DNA from: Ancylobacter amanitiformis
GTDB lineage: Bacteria > Pseudomonadota > Alphaproteobacteria > Rhizobiales > Xanthobacteraceae
DNA: 64,000 bases
NCBI RefSeq assembly: GCF_030814815.1
Contig: NZ_JAUSVR010000008.1
Coordinates: 155,800 to 219,799 of the forward strand
Direction of reading: 5' to 3'
Made by a program: the position numbers and the translations under genes. The notes below the pieces were generated by a model. It was not told the DNA's origin. It did not search any database and saw only the letters and a program-made list of their open reading frames with translations. Below, piece by piece: positions 28,149 to 36,994 of this stretch. Every line of letters begins with the position of its first letter. Positions within the stretch are counted from its first letter, which is position 1.

Positions 28149-29089
28149 GAAAACACGATCCGCGGGAAATAGAAGGAGACGACCCAGTTCGGCATGTCGA
28201 CGATCTCGCTGATGCGCAGGTCGCCGCAGACCGAGCAGAGCATGTAGGCATCCACCGGGTTCAGGCCGTGCTCGGCGGCGAGCAGGTCGACCATCCGTTG
28301 CAGCGCCTCGCGGGCCCCGGTCATCAGGTCGGGGCCGATGCCGGTCGTCACCTCGTAGCCGGCCGCGTCGAGATGGCGCGTGACCGGGCCGGGCGTGGTG
28401 AAGCGGGGGGAGGCGAGCCGCGCGTCCTTCACCAGTTCGAGCGTCGCCTCGACATCCATCCGGCTCTCGATGGCCGTGCCGCAGACTTCGCCGTCACCCT
28501 GCGCGGCATGGGTATCGCCGATGGAGAACAGCGCGCCGGGCACCTCCACGGGAAGATAGAGCGTCACGCCTTCGCTGATGTCGCGAATGTCCAGATTGCC
28601 GCCGACGCGGCGCGGCGGCACGATGGAATGCAGGCCGGGCTCGGCGGGGGCGAGGCCGATCGTGCCGGCGAAGGGCTTGAGCGGCACGCGCCCGCCGGGC
28701 CCGTACAGAGCCGGGGTCAGCGCGCTCGCATCATATGTCCACACATGCAGCGCCGGCTCGGGAAACTGGTCGGCCAGCAGGCCGAAGCCGGGAATGTTCG
28801 CCGTCCAGCCGATGCCGGAGGGGATGAACTTGCGGATCGTCACCTTCAGCGCGTCGCCCGGCTCGGCGCCTTCAACGTAGACCGGCCCGGTCACCGGGTT
28901 GATCCGGCTGAAGTCGAGATTGCGCACGCTCTCCACTGTCGAGCCTTCGCCCAGCTGGCCGGCGGAGGAATCGGTGCACTCGAAATGGATCGTCTCGCCG
29001 GGACGCGCGGTCAGCACGGGTGCGAAGTCGCGGTTCCAGCCGAAATGATGGCTGGCGCGATGGATCGTGTGGTTACAGGCCACGCACAT
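28145..29089 (-). CDS. fmdA: FmdA-family acetamidase/formamidase, copy 2
   Basis: The 314-residue protein shows the family landmarks GPVYVEGAEPGDALKV (near 66-81), GNLDIRDISEGVTLYLPV, GDTHAAQGDGEVCG with the conserved acidic/His cluster, and a C-terminal AYMLCSVCGDLRISEIVD. The start MCVACNHTIH at 29089 fits homology; 21 additional codons upstream belong to the leader. It is translationally coupled to the fused ATPase gene. Its sequence is well diverged from the copy at 8340-9332, so substrates may differ. Confidence 0.85.
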
Positions 29090-29140
29090 GATGGTTCTCG
29101 TTTCTGCTCGTTCACCGGAAGAGTCAGTGCAGTTCGACTT

Positions 29141-29250
29141 CCCTCTCCCCATTGGGGAGAGGTGGCCCGCGAAGCGGGTCGGTGAGGGGCGGCGCGACTG
29201 CGAAGCGTCGAAGACCCCTCACCCCAACCCTCTCCCCGGCGGGGAGAGGG
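29141..29250. repeat. Intergenic mosaic repeat, copy B (inverted relative to 4633-4741)
   Basis: The CTCTCCCCATTGGGGAGAG palindrome (29143-29161) comes first. A GCGAAGCGGGTCGGTGAGGGG block, a spacer, CCCCTCACCCC and a final palindrome TCTCCCCGGCGGGGAGA follow. Order and orientation are reversed relative to copy A. It separates the binding-protein gene from the FmdA gene. Confidence 0.75.
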
Positions 29251-29261
29251 GGCTGCACGCC

Positions 29262-30899
29262 TTACGGCTTCACGAAGATGGCGTCGTAATTGATGACGCG
29301 GGTGGGGTCGACATAGATGTTCGGCTCGCCGCCCATCCGCTTCGACTTCGCCACCACGCGGCGCTCGTTGAACACCGGGATCCACGGCGCGTCCGCCATC
29401 ACGTCGACGAAGATCTTCTTCCACGCCTCGACGCGCTCCGCCGACTTCGACGGATCGGACATGGAATCCGCCGCGACCGCCCGCTTCTGCAGGTCCTCGT
29501 TGCAGTACCACGACCAGTTCCAGCCGCCCTGCACCGCGCCGGCGCAGCCCAGGATCGGGCCATAGAAGTTGGACGGATCCGGGAAGTCCGCGATCCAGGC
29601 CATGCCGCCCGACCAGATCATCGGCGCCTCGCCTTCCGTGCCGCCAGCGGCGATGACGTTGGACTGCGCCAGCGCCTTGATTTCCGCCTTCACGCCGACG
29701 GCCGCGAGATCCTGCTGGATCGCCTGCGCGATGCGCGGCTGCGGGTCGGTATTGGTGGAGTAGAGCACGGTGGAGAAGCCGTCGGCATAGCCGGCTTCCT
29801 TCAACAGCGCCTTGGCCTTGGCGACGTCATAGGCATAGCCCTTATAGGCCGTGTCATAGCCCGGCATGGCGGGCGGCAGCGGCTGGTTGGCCGGAGTGGC
29901 GCGCCCGTTGACGATGCGCACGAGGCGCTCCTTGTTGATCGCCATGTTCAGTGCCTGGCGCACCTTCACATTGTCGAACGGCTTGATCTTGGTGTTCAGC
30001 GTGACATAGCCGGTATGCAACTGCTGGCCGTCGACGATCAGGTCCTTGGCGTCGGGCGACTTGGAGATTTCGAGGAACTTGGCGGGCGGGATGCCATCGC
30101 CGGCAATGTCCACCTCGCCCTTCTGCAGGCGCAGCAGCGCCACCAGCGGCTCCTGGCCGATCTCGATGGTGAAGCTGTCAATATGCGGCACGCCCTTGAC
30201 GAAATAATCCGGGTTGCGCGCGAAGACCAGCTTCTGGCCGATCACCCAGTCCTTCAGCACGAAGGTGCCCGAGCCCACCGGCTTCTTGCCGAAATCGCCG
30301 GCGGCGGCCTCGACGGCCTCCTTCGGCACGATGGAGGCGAAGTTGATCGCCAGCACATGCAGGAAGGTGGCGTCCGGGCGCGAAAGCTTGAACACTACCG
30401 TCTCAGTATCCGGCGTCTCGATGCCGGCGAGCCCGGTGGCCTTGCCGGCTGCGAAATCGTCGAAGCCGGCAATGGCGCCGAAGAAGCCGGCGCCGGGGCC
30501 CTGCGTCTTGGGATCGACCGCGCGCTCGATGGAGTATTTCACATCCGCCGGCACGACCACGCGGCCATTGGAGAACTTCACCCCCTTGCGCAGCTTGAAC
30601 GTGTAGGTCAGCCCGTCCGGCGACACGGTGAAGCTCTCGGCGAGCGAGGGCACCAGGTCCGGCGTGCCGGGCGTGTAGTCCATCAGCCGCGAGAACAGGC
30701 TCTTGATGATCGACCAGTTCTGCCAGTCATAGCCGATGGCGGGATCGAGCGTGGCGATGTCGTCCTTGTAGGTGACGACGATGTCGCCGCCCTGCGCCTG
30801 CGCCATGGCGGGCGCGGTGGCGGCGAGCGTCAGCGCGGCGGCTGGCGCGAAGGCGATGGCGGCGGCGAGCGCCGTCGATCGCAGCAAGGTCTTCAGCAT
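29262..30899 (-). CDS. Family 5 (oligopeptide-type) periplasmic binding protein
   Basis: The 545-residue protein has a signal peptide ending APAMA (near residue 33). Its DppA/OppA-like fold has TLDPAIGYDWQ (near 49-59), YTFKLRKGVKFSNG (near 95-108), VRQALNMAINKERLV (near 313-327) and DFPDPSNFYGP. The start MLKTLLRS at 30899 gives a normal signal peptide. In this operon the cargo is probably an amide or amidated peptide rather than a general peptide, inferred from the sensor and amidase neighbours. Confidence 0.87.
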   Translation of the reverse strand: MLKTLLRSTALAAAIAFAPAAALTLAATAPAMAQAQGGDIVVTYKDDIATLDPAIGYDWQNWSIIKSLFSRLMDYTPGTPDLVPSLAESFTVSPDGLTYTFKLRKGVKFSNGRVVVPADVKYSIERAVDPKTQGPGAGFFGAIAGFDDFAAGKATGLAGIETPDTETVVFKLSRPDATFLHVLAINFASIVPKEAVEAAAGDFGKKPVGSGTFVLKDWVIGQKLVFARNPDYFVKGVPHIDSFTIEIGQEPLVALLRLQKGEVDIAGDGIPPAKFLEISKSPDAKDLIVDGQQLHTGYVTLNTKIKPFDNVKVRQALNMAINKERLVRIVNGRATPANQPLPPAMPGYDTAYKGYAYDVAKAKALLKEAGYADGFSTVLYSTNTDPQPRIAQAIQQDLAAVGVKAEIKALAQSNVIAAGGTEGEAPMIWSGGMAWIADFPDPSNFYGPILGCAGAVQGGWNWSWYCNEDLQKRAVAADSMSDPSKSAERVEAWKKIFVDVMADAPWIPVFNERRVVAKSKRMGGEPNIYVDPTRVINYDAIFVKP

Positions 30900-30946
30900 G
30901 GCGTGGAACCCTCTCTGGTTGGTTGAACGCATTCTTGGGCAGTGCC

Positions 30947-31867
30947 TCAGCCCGCGCGGATACGCGGGTCGATGAAGGGGGCGATGAGATCGGCGAGGAG
31001 GTTGCCGAGCACGATGGCGAGCGCCGAGACCAGGGTGACGCCCATGATGATGGGGATGTCGACCTGCTGGATCGCCTGCCAGGCGAGCTGGCCGATGCCG
31101 GGCCAGCCGAACACCGCCTCGACCACCACCGCGCCGCTCATGAACTGGCCGATATCGATGCCGATCATGGCGATCACCGGCAGAAGCGCATTGGGCAGGG
31201 CGTGGCGCAGCACCACGCGTGCCGCCGGCACGCCCTTGGCATGGGCGGTGCGCACATAATCCTGACCCAGCACGTCGATCATCGCCGAGCGCACGATGCG
31301 CGCATACCAGCCGGCCCCGAGAATGCCGAGCGTGAAGGCGGGCAGCACGAGATGGGCGGGCGTGCCATAGCCGGACATCGGAAACCAGCCGAGCGTGGCC
31401 GCGAAGACATAGAGCAGCAGCAGCGCGACAAGGAATTGCGGGGTCGAGACGCCGACGAAGGACAGCGTCATCACCAGCCGGTCGATCGCGCCGTCGCGCC
31501 GCACGGCGGCGATCACGCCCAGCGTCAGGCCGATCATCACCTCGATGGCGATGCCGGCGGCCATCAGGGTCAGCGTGGCCGGCAGACGCGCGAGGATGAG
31601 CGGGGCCACCGCGGTCTTCTGGTTGAACGAGCGGCCGAGATCGCCCTGCAGGAGATGCACGATATAGTTCCAGAACTGCACCGGCAGCGGCAGGTCGAGG
31701 CCAAGCTGGTGGCGGATATTGGCCACGGTCTGCGGCGTCGCGTTGCGGCCGGCGAGCAGCACGGCGGGGTCGGCCGGCAGCGCGTAGAGCAGCACGAAGG
31801 TGATCGCGGCCACGCCGAGCAGGATGAGCGCCGCCTGGGTGAGCCGGCGGGCGAGCAGCAGCACCAT
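30947..31867 (-). CDS. DppB-type ABC importer permease
   Basis: The 306-residue protein has six membrane segments, the DppB signature ARIVRSAMIDVLGQDYVRTAHAKG in the coupling region (given here only by position, residues ~195-218), and ALPNALLPVIAMIG. Its ATG (31865-31867) overlaps the DppC-type stop as TGATG. Confidence 0.9.
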   Translation of the reverse strand: MVLLLARRLTQAALILLGVAAITFVLLYALPADPAVLLAGRNATPQTVANIRHQLGLDLPLPVQFWNYIVHLLQGDLGRSFNQKTAVAPLILARLPATLTLMAAGIAIEVMIGLTLGVIAAVRRDGAIDRLVMTLSFVGVSTPQFLVALLLLYVFAATLGWFPMSGYGTPAHLVLPAFTLGILGAGWYARIVRSAMIDVLGQDYVRTAHAKGVPAARVVLRHALPNALLPVIAMIGIDIGQFMSGAVVVEAVFGWPGIGQLAWQAIQQVDIPIIMGVTLVSALAIVLGNLLADLIAPFIDPRIRAG

Positions 31868-32724
31868 CAATCCCTCCCGCGCTGGGTGGGGTCGATGAGG
31901 TCGCGCAGCGCGTCGCCGACCAGGTTGAACGACAGTGCGGTGGCGAGGATCGCCGCGCCGGGGAAGAACACCAGCCACGGCGCGGACTGGAAATAGCTCT
32001 GGCTCTCGAAGACGATGTTGCCCCAGGAGGGCTGCGGCGGCTGCACGCCGATGCCGAGGAAGGACAGGGTCGCCTCCAGCAGCACGGTGGTGGCGATGCC
32101 GAGCGTGCCCCAGACGATGGCGGTGGGCACGAGATGGGGCAGGATATGCCGCGTGAGGATGCGCAGGTTGCCCGCCCCCATGGCCCGTTCGGCCAGGATG
32201 AAGTCGCGCTCGGCGAGCGAGCGGGTCTCGGTATAGCCGATGCGCGCGACCTGCACCCAGTTCACCATGGCGATGACCATGGCGACGATCCACAGGCTGG
32301 GCTTGAGCAGCGCCGCCAGCACGATGGCCAGCAGCAAGGCGGGAAACGCCGTCATCAGGTCGGTGAAGCGCATCAGCACCCCGCCGAGCAGGCCGGAGAA
32401 ATAGCCGGCGATCACGCCGACGGCGAGGCCGATCATGACCGCGGTGCCATTGGCGACCAGCCCGATCAGCAGCGATGTGCGCGCGCCATAGATGAGCCGC
32501 GAGAGCAGGTCGCGGCCGAGCGTGTCGGTGCCGAGCAGGAACTGGGCGGAGGGCGGCAGCGGCGCGCCATCCAGCGACAGCCCGTCGAACATCTGGTCGT
32601 CCGGCGCATAGGGGGCCAGCAGCGGGGCGAGCAGGGCGCAGGCGAACACGCCGATGATGACCGCCAGCGCCAGCGCCAGCACCGGCCGGCGCGCCACGCC
32701 GCGCAGGAGGGAGCCGGGCGACAT
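31867..32724 (-). CDS. DppC-type ABC importer permease
   Basis: The 285-residue protein has an N-terminal segment with LLAPYAPDDQ and the FLLGTDTLGRDLLSRLIYGAR motif (near 63-83) that marks DppC. The coupling loop AERDFILAERAMGAGN comes later. The ATG at 32724 overlaps the ANTAR gene's stop (TGATG). In this operon the order is DppC then DppB, the reverse of the usual one. Confidence 0.9.
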   Translation of the reverse strand: MSPGSLLRGVARRPVLALALAVIIGVFACALLAPLLAPYAPDDQMFDGLSLDGAPLPPSAQFLLGTDTLGRDLLSRLIYGARTSLLIGLVANGTAVMIGLAVGVIAGYFSGLLGGVLMRFTDLMTAFPALLLAIVLAALLKPSLWIVAMVIAMVNWVQVARIGYTETRSLAERDFILAERAMGAGNLRILTRHILPHLVPTAIVWGTLGIATTVLLEATLSFLGIGVQPPQPSWGNIVFESQSYFQSAPWLVFFPGAAILATALSFNLVGDALRDLIDPTQRGRD

Positions 32725-33305
32725 CAACCGACCTCCGGCAGGACGTGCTGGCGGGCGAGGATCGCCGCCGCCGCCTGTTCCAGCGTCAGGCGCCGGCGCA
32801 TGGCGAAGTCGCGCAATTGCCGATAGGCGGCGTCCTCGTCCCCCTGCTGCGCCAGCGCGATCGCTTCCACCGCCCGGGCGACGATCGCCCGCAGCCGCAA
32901 CCGCTCGCCCAGCGCCGCGACCTTCTGCTGCGCTTGCACCCGTTCATCGAAGGCGTGCAGCGCCAGCACGAGGGCGGGATAGACCGCCGCGGCAGCCACC
33001 GGCTTGGCGATGATGGCGCCCGCGCCCTGGTCGATCGCCCAGGCGATGCGGCCCGGCGCCTCCGAACCGAGCAGCGCGACGACCGGCATGGCGGCCGCCG
33101 TGCCGGGCTCCCAGGACAGCAGGCCGTTCCAGCCCTGATCGGCATCGACCAGCACGATATCGGGCGCCTCGCCGGGGCGCATGGGGGCCCAGCGCTGCTC
33201 GACATCGAGCCCGATCAGCCGCAGCTGGCGCTCCAGCCGCGCAATGGCTTCATCGGGACGGTGCAGGACAAGGGCGCGGCGGCCGACAAGGTTCGGCGTT
33301 CTCAT
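32724..33305 (-). CDS. amiR: AmiR-like ANTAR-domain antiterminator, copy 2
   Basis: The 193-residue protein has an N-terminal receiver-like half (DIVLVDADQGWNG, MPVVALLGSEAP, GAIIAKPV) and a helical C-terminal ANTAR half (RAIVARAVEAIALAQ and following, about 128-185). Its ATG overlaps the sensor stop (ATGA). Similarity to the copy at 2594-3244 is clear in layout but weak in sequence. It is predicted to act on the leader at 34490-34640. Confidence 0.8.
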   Translation of the reverse strand: MRTPNLVGRRALVLHRPDEAIARLERQLRLIGLDVEQRWAPMRPGEAPDIVLVDADQGWNGLLSWEPGTAAAMPVVALLGSEAPGRIAWAIDQGAGAIIAKPVAAAAVYPALVLALHAFDERVQAQQKVAALGERLRLRAIVARAVEAIALAQQGDEDAAYRQLRDFAMRRRLTLEQAAAAILARQHVLPEVG

Positions 33306-34453
33306 GACACCACCCTCAGATGCGGGGCGCGGTTCGCGCGCGGTCCGGTGAGACAGGGATCGCCGGTGAGATAGGGATCGGCGGCGATCGGCGGACGCGA
33401 GGCGATCACGTCGAATCCGCCCGCGCCATTGATCCGCCCGAGATGGAAGGGCAGGGCGGCGTGATTGGTGTGCGGATCGATCCGCATGGGACCCTGCACG
33501 GTCGGGTGCAGCTTGCCGCAGACCGCGCGGCGCACTTCGGCGGGCTCGTCCGTGCCGGCGGCACGGATGGCCTCGGCGCAGAGCCGCACCGCCGCATAGG
33601 CGCCGGAGAAGAAGGAGGAAAAGCGCCGGCCCGCGCCGTAGCGCGCCGCCGCGATTGCCTTGAAAGCGCGGTTTTCCGGCGTGTCGAGGCTGTCGAAATA
33701 GCAGGCGGCCGCCAGCTGGCCCACCGCCACGCCGGGCGCGATCTCGCCCAGCTCGCATTCGGTCAGGTCGCAGCTCACCACCGGGCAGATTTCGGGGCGG
33801 AAGGCGGCGTCCTGGCGCGCCAGTTCGCTCATGGCGGCGAGGAAGGCATAGCTGGACGGGCCGATGAGGTTGTTGAGGATGAAGGAAGGCCGCTGCGTCC
33901 GGATTTCGGCGATCAGCCGGCCGATCTCGGTCTCCTCGATGGGGAGGAAGCGCTCGCCGGCCACCTCGCCGCCGCTGGCGAGCAGGAGTTCGCGGGCGAG
34001 GCGGTTCATCTCCCAGCCCCACACATAGTTCGCCCCCAGCAGGAACACCCGCCCGCCATGGCGGGGGATGAGATGGTCGAACAAGGGCAGCAAATGCTGG
34101 TTCGGGCAGGCGCCGGTATAGATGATGTTCTCGTTCGCCTCGAACCCCTCATAGGGGCAGATGTACCACAGCAGCGCGTCATGCTTCTCGACCAGCGGCG
34201 CCACATCCTTGCGCGCGGCGGAGAGCGCGGTGCCTATGATGTGGCGGCAGCCTTTCTCGCGCAGCAGCTCGCGCGCCAGCGTGACATAGCGGCTCGCCTC
34301 GCCCTGCGGGTCGGCCATCACCAGTTCCACCGGCACGCCCTCGCCGACCAGACGCTCGGCGGCAAGCTCCGCGCCGTCGCGGCATTCGCGCCCGAAGGCG
34401 CCATAGGCGCCGGTGGTGGAATAGAGAATGCCGATGCGAAGGGGCGCGCCCAT
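33302..34453 (-). CDS. amiC: AmiC-like cytoplasmic amide-sensor protein, copy 2
   Basis: The 383-residue protein shares the sensor's landmarks with 1449-2594: IGILYSTTGAYG, HDALLWYICPYEG, YTGACPNQHLLPL, LGANYVWGWE and FILNNLIGPSSYAF. It has no signal peptide. The ATG at 34453 follows GGGAG. It should bind a ligand related to, but probably not identical with, that of the first sensor, and control the ANTAR partner encoded immediately after it. Confidence 0.85.
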   Translation of the reverse strand: MGAPLRIGILYSTTGAYGAFGRECRDGAELAAERLVGEGVPVELVMADPQGEASRYVTLARELLREKGCRHIIGTALSAARKDVAPLVEKHDALLWYICPYEGFEANENIIYTGACPNQHLLPLFDHLIPRHGGRVFLLGANYVWGWEMNRLARELLLASGGEVAGERFLPIEETEIGRLIAEIRTQRPSFILNNLIGPSSYAFLAAMSELARQDAAFRPEICPVVSCDLTECELGEIAPGVAVGQLAAACYFDSLDTPENRAFKAIAAARYGAGRRFSSFFSGAYAAVRLCAEAIRAAGTDEPAEVRRAVCGKLHPTVQGPMRIDPHTNHAALPFHLGRINGAGGFDVIASRPPIAADPYLTGDPCLTGPRANRAPHLRVVS

Positions 34454-34491
34454 CTCAACTCCCTGATGCCGTCGATCCATCGGCCAAACGC

Positions 34492-34541
34492 AAAAAACCC
34501 CACGAAACCACGCCCGCCGGTCAGGCGGGGGTCTCGCGGGG
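34492..34541 (-). terminator. Intrinsic terminator in the leader of the second amide-type operon
   Basis: Read on the minus strand, a 12-bp stem (two G-T pairs) joins 34530-34541 with 34498-34509. Inside it is a 6-bp CCCGCC/GGCGGG hairpin, and six T residues follow (A-run at 34492-34497 on the plus strand). It ends about 40 bp before the sensor start codon. Confidence 0.85.
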
Positions 34542-34640
34542 CGCTGTTGCCCGAGGCTTCTTCAGCCAATGTGCTGCTTATCCAAGCGTGCTCAACAGAT
34601 AAGCACCTTCACAATATGGTCTGGCGCCGCGTTGTCAATG
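34535..34640 (-). promoter_or_regulatory. Promoter and putative antiterminator leader of the second amide-type operon
   Basis: On the minus strand there is TTGACA with TATTGT about 16 bases later. Hairpins follow: GTGCT/AGCAC with a nine-base loop, and GGGC/GCCC with the six-base loop AACAGC at 34539-34552. The latter overlaps the first arm of the terminator, so the two are mutually exclusive. The loop starts with A but has G at position 5, not 4, so the match to the ANTAR target rule is imperfect. Confidence 0.5.
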
Positions 34641-34760
34641 CACCAAGGAGGCGATGCGGCGATCTCCTTGTGGGAAGGGTGGTGCGCGTCGAAGGCCGAT
34701 CGCGGGAACATGCTTGCCCGTCCCGCGTTGCTGATGCGACGCAGCTCGGGGAGGCAACCC

Positions 34761-35072
34761 ATGGACAGACGGTCTTTTCTGCTTGGACTCTGCGGCATCG
34801 GGTCGGCGACGGCGGGCGTGGCTGCCCTCGCGCCCTTCCTGGCGACGCCGGCGCAGGCCGTGCCGCTGGATGCGCTGAGGGCGATGCCGTCCTCCAGCCC
34901 CGATAGTCTCCCGCCCGAGGCCTATGGCGTGACGCCGGACGGCACGCCGGCCGACAGCACCTATTGGGTCTGGCGCAACGGTCGTCGCTACTGGGTCGCT
35001 CCGCCGCGCCGCCGTCGTCGCGTGTGCCGCCGCGTCCGGGTGCCGGGCGGCTGGCGGACGCGCTGCTGGTAG
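34761..35072 (+). CDS. Small exported protein with Tat-like signal and Arg-rich C-terminus
   Basis: The 103-residue protein starts DRRSFLLGLCGIG, a Tat-like twin-Arg motif followed by a hydrophobic stretch and ATPAQA (near residue 33). The mature part is Pro/Ser-rich, then has YWVWRNGRRYWV and a run of arginines ending GGWRTRCW. GGGGAGG precedes the ATG by 6 bp. The function is unknown to me. It stands alone between divergent units. Confidence 0.6.
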   Translation: MDRRSFLLGLCGIGSATAGVAALAPFLATPAQAVPLDALRAMPSSSPDSLPPEAYGVTPDGTPADSTYWVWRNGRRYWVAPPRRRRRVCRRVRVPGGWRTRCW

Positions 35073-35209
35073 GCGCGGGCCAGCTGTGACCGTGGCGTCC
35101 GCCGCGGTCCGCCATACGGGAATTTGGGCGCGACATCTCGATATGCCGCGCCGCCCTCAAGGCCACGCGGGGCGACGCCCGTCGGAACGGCGGGGGTTTT
35201 ACGCGCGCG

Positions 35210-35329
35210 TTATCGCTTGCCCTCGCCGCGCGGCGCGAAGACGTCGAAGGCCAGGATCATCACCCCGGCGAAGCCGAGGACGAGGATGGCGGAGATGACG
35301 GAGGAGGGCAGGAAACCGAGGGCGCTCAT
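35210..35329 (-). CDS. 39-residue predicted membrane peptide
   Basis: This short frame encodes SALGFLPSSVISAILVLGF, then a Gly/Ala stretch, and ends APRGEGKR. It has one hydrophobic segment of about 20 residues and a basic C-terminus. Codon use is like the neighbours (GC-rich third positions), but no strong ribosome site is visible. Function unknown. Confidence 0.45.
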   Translation of the reverse strand: MSALGFLPSSVISAILVLGFAGVMILAFDVFAPRGEGKR

Positions 35330-35504
35330 GGTGGAATGTCCGGTGAACTCAGGCTACGCGATATAGGCGCTTCGCATCGTCCTGTGATGCGGCATGAGTG
35401 TGACGGCGAGCAAAACGACCCTTGCGTAAATGCGCTGCCGCCCTGCGCGACGCGCATGAGGGCGTATATCGGCGCTGGAAAGAGCGGCCCGGGGCGGTCT
35501 CCGC

Positions 35505-36116
35505 CTACATCACGATGACCCGGTCCGGCAGTTCATTGCTGTCCCCGGGCATGCGGGGAGCGTGATGGGCGAGGATGCGGCCTGCCTCGGCGACCGCCTC
35601 CATCAGCCCTTGATCCAGCCGGCCCTGCCGCGCGCCGGCCAGCACGGCGGCGCAGACGCCGCGCCAGGCTTCGTGCCCGACCTTGGCGTGGATCGCCTCG
35701 TCCGCCACCACTTCGACCAGCCGCTCCTGCGGTGCCACCAGGATGAGCACGCCGGTGCGCCCGCGCGTCTGGTGCATGCCGAGCGCGAGGAAATGCTCGA
35801 TTGCCGCCGTCCGTCCCGCCTCCTCGCGGGCAAGGCGCGGCACGAGCCGGCTGCCGAGCGGGGTGAAGATCAGCAGCGTGCCGGCGAGGATGAACGAACA
35901 GGCCTGAAGCGACAGCAGCGCCGGCATTTCCAGCGGGGTGAGCAGCGCGAGCGGCCAGGGCAGCACGAGCGCCAGCAGCGCCGCCCACATCAGGCCGAAG
36001 AAGGCATGGCGCACCAGCGGGCGGGTGAGCACGACGACGCGGATCTCCCCGGCGGTGCCCGCTTCCGCCTGTCGGATCGCCCCCGCGACCGCGGCATGCT
36101 CCTGGGGTGTCAGCAT
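35505..36116 (-). CDS. TPM-domain membrane protein (YgcG-like, without signal peptide)
   Basis: The 203-residue protein has the TPM core split around a central pair of hydrophobic segments (about 38-85). The second half carries IEHFLALGMHQTRGRTGVLILVAPQERLVEVVADEAI (near 105-141), and GDSNELPD lies near the end. It is the last gene of a TPM-TPM-LemA operon; its start lies 9 bp after the preceding stop. Confidence 0.75.
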   Translation of the reverse strand: MLTPQEHAAVAGAIRQAEAGTAGEIRVVVLTRPLVRHAFFGLMWAALLALVLPWPLALLTPLEMPALLSLQACSFILAGTLLIFTPLGSRLVPRLAREEAGRTAAIEHFLALGMHQTRGRTGVLILVAPQERLVEVVADEAIHAKVGHEAWRGVCAAVLAGARQGRLDQGLMEAVAEAGRILAHHAPRMPGDSNELPDRVIVM

Positions 36117-36125
36117 GTCGTCTCC

Positions 36126-36983
36126 TCACCAGCTTCCCGAGGCGCCGCCACCGCCGGAGGACCCGCCGCCGCCGGAAAACCCGCCACCGCCGCTTCCGCC
36201 GCCACCCGACCAGCCGCCGGAATTGCCGCCGGAATTGCCGCGGCGCGACCAGTCCCATCCCGCCGTGCTTCCCGGCAGAACCGCGCCGCGCCGCCCGCGC
36301 ATGCGCAGGTTGCCCGAGCGGGCCTGACGGTAGAGAACGAAGCCCCAGAACGCGATCATCAGCACCACGAAGATGATGTGGCCCCAGTCATCGCCGCTCA
36401 TTGCGGGGGCGGCGGCGGTGCGGGCGCGCTGCTCGGCCTCGGCGGGATCGAGATTCAACACCTCGATCACCGCATCCGCGCCCTTCTCGATGCCGCCGGC
36501 AATATTGCCGGCGCGAAAATCCGGCAGGATGGCAGTCTGGATGATGGTGCTGGCCACGGCATCCGGCAGCACGCCTTCAAGCCCATAGCCGACCTCTATG
36601 CGCACGCGCCGCTCGGCTGGCACCACCAGCAGCAGCACGCCGTTATTCTTCTCCCCCTGTCCGAGCTTCCAGAAGCGGAACAGCCGGTTGGCATAATCCT
36701 CCACCGAGGTGCCTTCCAGCGAGGGGAGGGTGGCGACCACGAACTGGTCGCTCGTGCGCGCCTCCTGCGCGGCGAGCTTTTCCTCCAGCGCCGCGCGCGC
36801 GGCCGGGGGCAGCACCTGCGCGGCATCGACCACGCGACCGGTGAGGGCCGGGAAGGCAAATTCCGCCCGCGCCGCATCCCCGCCGGCCAGCGCGAGCAGC
36901 AGGGCCAGCACGGGGAGCGCGGCCAGCCGGAGCGCTGGCAGCCGAAACGCGGGCAACTGGAAGCGCAGACGCGGCGGATGCAC
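36126..36983 (-). CDS. TPM-domain protein of the YgcG family with Gly/Ser-rich tail
   Basis: The 285-residue protein has a signal peptide (about 1-40) and a TPM domain (about 45-175) with VDAAQVLPPAARAALEEKL, NGVLLLVVPAERRVRIEVGYGLEG and DFRAGNIAGGIEKG. One membrane segment is near 200-220. The tail is basic, then almost only Gly and Ser, and typical of the family. It acts with LemA in envelope-related processes that remain poorly defined. Confidence 0.85.
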   Translation of the reverse strand: MHPPRLRFQLPAFRLPALRLAALPVLALLLALAGGDAARAEFAFPALTGRVVDAAQVLPPAARAALEEKLAAQEARTSDQFVVATLPSLEGTSVEDYANRLFRFWKLGQGEKNNGVLLLVVPAERRVRIEVGYGLEGVLPDAVASTIIQTAILPDFRAGNIAGGIEKGADAVIEVLNLDPAEAEQRARTAAAPAMSGDDWGHIIFVVLMIAFWGFVLYRQARSGNLRMRGRRGAVLPGSTAGWDWSRRGNSGGNSGGWSGGGGSGGGGFSGGGGSSGGGGASGSW

Positions 36984-36994
36984 GGGCCGCTCCT

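Noticed and set aside
34539..34552. Calling the AACAGC hairpin a true ANTAR target
   Set aside because: The loop lacks G at position 4. It is reported only as a candidate hairpin that competes with the terminator.
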